Positions 61,374 to 64,000 of a stretch of 64,000 bases of DNA are shown here, one piece after another. Both the position numbers and the translations under genes were made by a program. Within the stretch, counting starts at the first letter, position 1, and every line of letters begins with the position of its first letter. Under the pieces are notes generated by a model that saw only the letters and a list, made by a program, of their open reading frames with translations, was not told the DNA's origin and did no database searches. Source of the DNA: a virus; IMG/VR virus record IMGVR_UViG_3300050821_004459, positions 31,454 to 95,453 of that record; one strand, 5' to 3'.

Positions 61374-61793
61374 ATGCCCAATAGCAGAAACGAAATGCCT
61401 GACCCGTCCTGGGCCATTCGAGAGCCCGTCCGGATTACACTCATTCAGTCATCAAGCACAGCCGATCCGACGAGCACAGCCGATACATGGTGCATGACAG
61501 CCTACCTCGTGGAGCGTCTCGCCCTGCTGAAGCCGTACGAGCACAACCAGAGCTTCTACGGCCCGCATGACACAGAATTCAGGCCAGATGTACCATACGC
61601 TCCGGTCGCGGTCGTGCTCAGCTTCCGGGAAGACGGCAGGATGTACGTCAATGGGCAGCGATATGACGTCGGCGACGACTTCATGAGCTACACCAGCATG
61701 CTGGAGGAAGCAGACCTTGTCCCGGGCTACCCCGAGCCAGGCACCTGCTGGAACTCAGCACCATTCAATGACGAGCACCACACACTTAACTAG
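61374..61793 (+). CDS. Small protein, paralogue group A (second copy)
   Basis: 139 residues. WAIREPVRITLIQSSSTADP, TAYLVERLALLKPYEHNQSF, VAVVLSFREDGRMYVNGQRY, then PEPGTCWNSAPFNDEH. It aligns by eye with 62479-62799 (VREPVRVTMV, AYLVERIAIPHGF, VAVFLEFTDDGLLLINGESM, PPPGTSWTATPPYGE). Function unknown. Confidence 0.7.
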   Translation: MPNSRNEMPDPSWAIREPVRITLIQSSSTADPTSTADTWCMTAYLVERLALLKPYEHNQSFYGPHDTEFRPDVPYAPVAVVLSFREDGRMYVNGQRYDVGDDFMSYTSMLEEADLVPGYPEPGTCWNSAPFNDEHHTLN

Positions 61794-61802
61794 GGAGGAC
61801 AA

Positions 61803-62138
61803 ATGCTAGCAAAGGATAACCCCGAGGCCGCAGCGATCTGGCCTGTCAATGAATTCGGCGTAATACTCCTGCCTCCCGCGCTCAGCAGGGCGAACTGCTA
61901 CCCGTACCGTCCCGGCGACTCTGGGTACATCGCGAACGACTTCGTTCATGACGGGAAGTACCACAATCAGTTCGGCACCATCACAAGCTTCTCGTTCATC
62001 GTGCCCGGATACTTCCGGCACTATGACCTGGGGACCGGGGTATGGACCGACGAGCCACTCATGGCCTGCCGGCTCCGGCTCAATAGCGGGGAGGAAATTC
62101 AGTTCCAGGGTAGTTTGTTCGAAACTCCATGCGACTAG
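61803..62138 (+). CDS. Hypothetical protein
   Basis: 111 residues, GGGAGGA ribosome site. Beta-rich with many Gly/Tyr: EFGVILLPPALSRANCYPYR, SFIVPGYFRHYDLGTGVWTD, RLRLNSGEEIQFQG. A small virion-like or sugar-binding-like fold cannot be told apart. No family. Confidence 0.6.
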   Translation: MLAKDNPEAAAIWPVNEFGVILLPPALSRANCYPYRPGDSGYIANDFVHDGKYHNQFGTITSFSFIVPGYFRHYDLGTGVWTDEPLMACRLRLNSGEEIQFQGSLFETPCD

Positions 62139-62149
62139 AGGAGCAATAA

Positions 62150-62482
62150 GTGTTCGAATGGGTAATGACCGAAGCGGAATACATTCGACCGCTCGGATCG
62201 ACTATGGGTGAATACCATGCGGTCTTCGAGACTACCGACCATTCCAAAGCGGTCGTAGTACGGTATGCGGGCGACACTGACATCATGTTCTTCAACGAGG
62301 AGATGTATGTCACGGGCGAGGTAGCGGCCGAGTGCCTGGTGACTTGGATGCACGCCGCAAGCACGAGTGTCACGCCGGGAAGCACGATAGAACTACCGGA
62401 ACACGATTGGGATGCGGAATTCGACCCGCTCTGCTTCATCAGGGTGGGCGCTACACTACAGGCAAATAGGGGAGTCACATGA
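62150..62482 (+). CDS. Hypothetical protein
   Basis: 110 residues from GTG 62150 (GAGGAGC site). EYIRPLGSTMGEYHAVFETT, VVVRYAGDTDIMFFNEEMYV, VTPGSTIELPEHDWDAEFD. Beta-rich. ATGA overlap with the next gene. No family. Confidence 0.6.
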   Translation: MFEWVMTEAEYIRPLGSTMGEYHAVFETTDHSKAVVVRYAGDTDIMFFNEEMYVTGEVAAECLVTWMHAASTSVTPGSTIELPEHDWDAEFDPLCFIRVGATLQANRGVT

Positions 62483-62799
62483 CAACATATCCATTGTGGC
62501 CGGTCCGGGAGCCGGTCAGAGTAACTATGGTCAGGCACGGCAGTGAACCGCCATATGCCGCCTACCTCGTGGAGCGGATCGCAATACCACATGGCTTCCG
62601 CCCGGAGACGAACCAGGTTGCGGTGTTCCTGGAGTTCACCGACGATGGCCTACTACTGATCAATGGCGAGTCAATGGGGCTGACCGACGAGGAGCTGCAG
62701 AGTGTCTGCGACCTGGCCGATACCGGCATGGTAGGCTCCAGGCGGGACTACCCGCCGCCCGGTACATCCTGGACTGCCACCCCGCCCTACGGAGAGTGA
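62479..62799 (+). CDS. Small protein, paralogue group A (third copy)
   Basis: 106 residues. Shorter paralogue of 61374-61793 and more distant relative of 51459-51773; see the matching motifs there (EPVRVTMV, YLVERIA, DDGLLLINGE). ATGA overlap with the gene before it. Function unknown. Confidence 0.7.
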   Translation: MTTYPLWPVREPVRVTMVRHGSEPPYAAYLVERIAIPHGFRPETNQVAVFLEFTDDGLLLINGESMGLTDEELQSVCDLADTGMVGSRRDYPPPGTSWTATPPYGE

Positions 62800-62981
62800 A
62801 AATGCCAAACTTCCGGATATTCGCGGACAAGGACGGAGACCCATGGGTCGAATTCCCGCCGGGCAGCAGGATGCTATATAGCCTGGAAGAGAAGGTGCTC
62901 CGCAGACTAGCAGAGAAGAGCAGGCCGATGGCACTACCAGAGGCCACAGAGTACTACGGTCCACTAGTAGAAATGGAATGA
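62796..62981 (+). CDS. Small protein, paralogue group B (short copy)
   Basis: 61 residues from GTG 62796 (GTGA overlap) or ATG 62802. FRIFADKDGDPWVEFPPGSR, MLYSLEEKVLRRLAEKSRPM. It matches the start of the next gene (VLRDPKGNVWIEYPEDSGNY, MEYAISRVAEKFG), so the two are tandem duplicates. Confidence 0.65.
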   Translation: MKMPNFRIFADKDGDPWVEFPPGSRMLYSLEEKVLRRLAEKSRPMALPEATEYYGPLVEME

Positions 62982-62982
62982 C

Positions 62983-63399
62983 ATGAAAGTCCTGAGAGAC
63001 CCAAAGGGGAATGTCTGGATCGAATATCCCGAGGACAGCGGAAATTACGCTGACATGGAATATGCCATAAGCAGGGTCGCGGAGAAGTTCGGCACGGCTA
63101 CCATTGAGTGCATCGAGGCCGAGGGTTATGCACCAATGACCGAGATGGTACCCAAGCCGGACTACGTAGGCTGGACACACTACGACGGATGCGTGGTTTG
63201 CCCTAATCCGGAATGCCAGAAGTGGACGCCCACAGACGACAACATCAATTCAATCCTCGCCGCTATCAGCGATCACATCTGCAAGAAGCCGGAGCCATCC
63301 GGTGATCTATGCTTCTGTGATGTCGGCGGGGACATTCCACACATCCACAAGGAAGACAAGGGAGGAAACTCATGGATCGCAACCGCACACTTGATCTGA
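62983..63399 (+). CDS. Paralogue group B (long copy) with Cys-rich C-terminal extension
   Basis: 138 residues. The first 60 residues repeat the fold of the preceding gene; the rest has Cys/His motifs (CVVCPNPECQKWTP, HICKKPEPSGDLCFC, DIPHIHK) suggesting a zinc site. ATG lies one base after the previous stop. No family. Confidence 0.65.
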   Translation: MKVLRDPKGNVWIEYPEDSGNYADMEYAISRVAEKFGTATIECIEAEGYAPMTEMVPKPDYVGWTHYDGCVVCPNPECQKWTPTDDNINSILAAISDHICKKPEPSGDLCFCDVGGDIPHIHKEDKGGNSWIATAHLI

Positions 63400-63749
63400 T
63401 TGAGGAACTCAAGAAGCAGACTCTCCGCATGGAGCTGCTCATCGAGGAGGGCGACACAGGCAGCATCGTCGAGACCAGGACTCCGCTCAAGGAAGCATTC
63501 GGTGCACTTGCCAAGCTCAGGGACCAGCTGCAGTCAAGTCAGCCCAACTTCATGAATGTCGAGGACGTCAGGGCGCGACTGCTCGACTACTCGGACCATG
63601 CTGTGGTTGAGGTCTGCGTGCGAAGCGAGGACACCGGCGAAGGCGACCCTGGTGTCGGCGCATTCTACCTCATCAAGAGCATCACTGACCTCACGGGGAC
63701 CAGTCCGACCGTCCCCGTCATCGACCTTGGCGAGTGCATTTCCTGCTAG
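63372..63749 (+). CDS. Hypothetical helical protein
   Basis: 125 residues from ATG 63372 (GGAGGAAAC site), overlapping the previous gene by 28 bases. Helical start (TLDLIEELKKQTLRMELLIE, KEAFGALAKLRDQLQ), then beta structure (HAVVEVCVRSEDTGEGDPGV) and a short Cys end. No family. Confidence 0.6.
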   Translation: MDRNRTLDLIEELKKQTLRMELLIEEGDTGSIVETRTPLKEAFGALAKLRDQLQSSQPNFMNVEDVRARLLDYSDHAVVEVCVRSEDTGEGDPGVGAFYLIKSITDLTGTSPTVPVIDLGECISC

Positions 63750-63761
63750 GAGCAGAGCTTA

Positions 63762-64000
63762 ATGGATGATGCGCAGAAACAAGCGGAGCAGTCTGTCCAG
63801 GTTACCACCATATCCGTCGTGGCATTCCGAAGGGTGGAGCAGCAGCGGCTCAATCTTGAACTGGCCGAGCATGTTCTGTGGAAGTCGCTCCGTAACCCGG
63901 CACTCAATATCGATCGATACACCAAAGAAATGGCGTCAGTAATGGCGCAGTTCGAGGCCCGACGCGATGACCTCAGAAGGCAGGGCATGCTCCCAAAGGA
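63762..64000 (+). CDS. Helical protein, 3' truncated by window edge
   Basis: ATG 63762 (AGGAGCAG ribosome site) runs open to the end of the window, 79 codons. Charged and helical: AQKQAEQSVQVTTISVVAFR, RVEQQRLNLELAEHVLWKSL, and RYTKEMASVMAQFEARRDDL. The end lies outside. No family. Confidence 0.55.
   Translation, partial: MDDAQKQAEQSVQVTTISVVAFRRVEQQRLNLELAEHVLWKSLRNPALNIDRYTKEMASVMAQFEARRDDLRRQGMLPK

Noticed and set aside
1-64000. Integrase, repressor, attachment site or tRNA genes that would show lysogeny or a tRNA array
   Set aside because: None was recognised on either strand; the window gives no direct evidence for a temperate life style, apart from the plasmid-like repeat region whose role is open.

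Overview
The window is a contiguous piece of a large tailed (siphovirus-like) bacteriophage genome, most likely of an actinobacterial host, probably Streptomyces or a close relative. The host call rests on a DUF397 protein (a family almost confined to filamentous actinomycetes), a secreted LysM/resuscitation-promoting-factor-like muralytic protein, a DUF1906 (Rv2525c-type) endolysin, a DUF6221-like protein and many small structural proteins of actinophage type. No integrase, repressor, tRNA or CRISPR array was seen, and neither end of the window is a genome end: a gene is cut at each edge.

Layout. (1) Bases 1-9383, + strand: tightly overlapping genes for DNA replication and nucleotide metabolism: a DnaQ-like exonuclease, a SAM methyltransferase, a DNA polymerase III alpha subunit split into a PHP-domain gene and a palm/finger polymerase gene, with a MazG-like gene and two paralogous HTH genes between the halves, then small zinc-ribbon and unknown genes. 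(2) 9384-10473: a control region with dyad repeats and a LysM + Rpf-like gene, closed by a strong bidirectional terminator. (3) 10659-46870, - strand, read right to left: small terminase, small membrane and zinc proteins, large terminase, an Acb2/Tad1-like candidate anti-CBASS protein, portal, ClpP-type prohead protease with a His-rich insert, HK97-type capsid, a set of three paralogous virion proteins, connector/adaptor genes, a 1180-residue protein with about 34 repeats of 22 residues joined to a tail-terminator-like domain, tail tube candidates, tail assembly chaperones with a GGGAAAA -1 frameshift site, tape measure, a large tail protein, and the lysis genes, ending in DUF397. (4) 46871-47058: divergent promoters. 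(5) 47059-64000, + strand: an arm of small genes. Between its first genes lie recurring RNA-hairpin elements and duplicated promoter-like elements. At 52316-52971 a terminator is followed by an AT-rich region bounded by 63-base inverted repeats and carrying five TACCGTTTCT iterons, which looks like a replication origin or partition site. It is followed by a probably leaderless gene and, further on, a DUF3631-like AAA ATPase; many small unknown genes follow.

The most unusual items are: two conserved genes (large terminase; an actinophage zinc-ribbon protein) whose conserved N-termini extend upstream of any ATG/GTG/TTG codon, the second also overprinted on another reading frame; the split polymerase; the 22-residue repeat array fused to a tail terminator domain; a shared Ig-like module inserted into two virion proteins; the inverted-repeat/iteron region; and the stop-to-start hairpin family. 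Family names come from recognising sequence patterns by eye; no database search was run.
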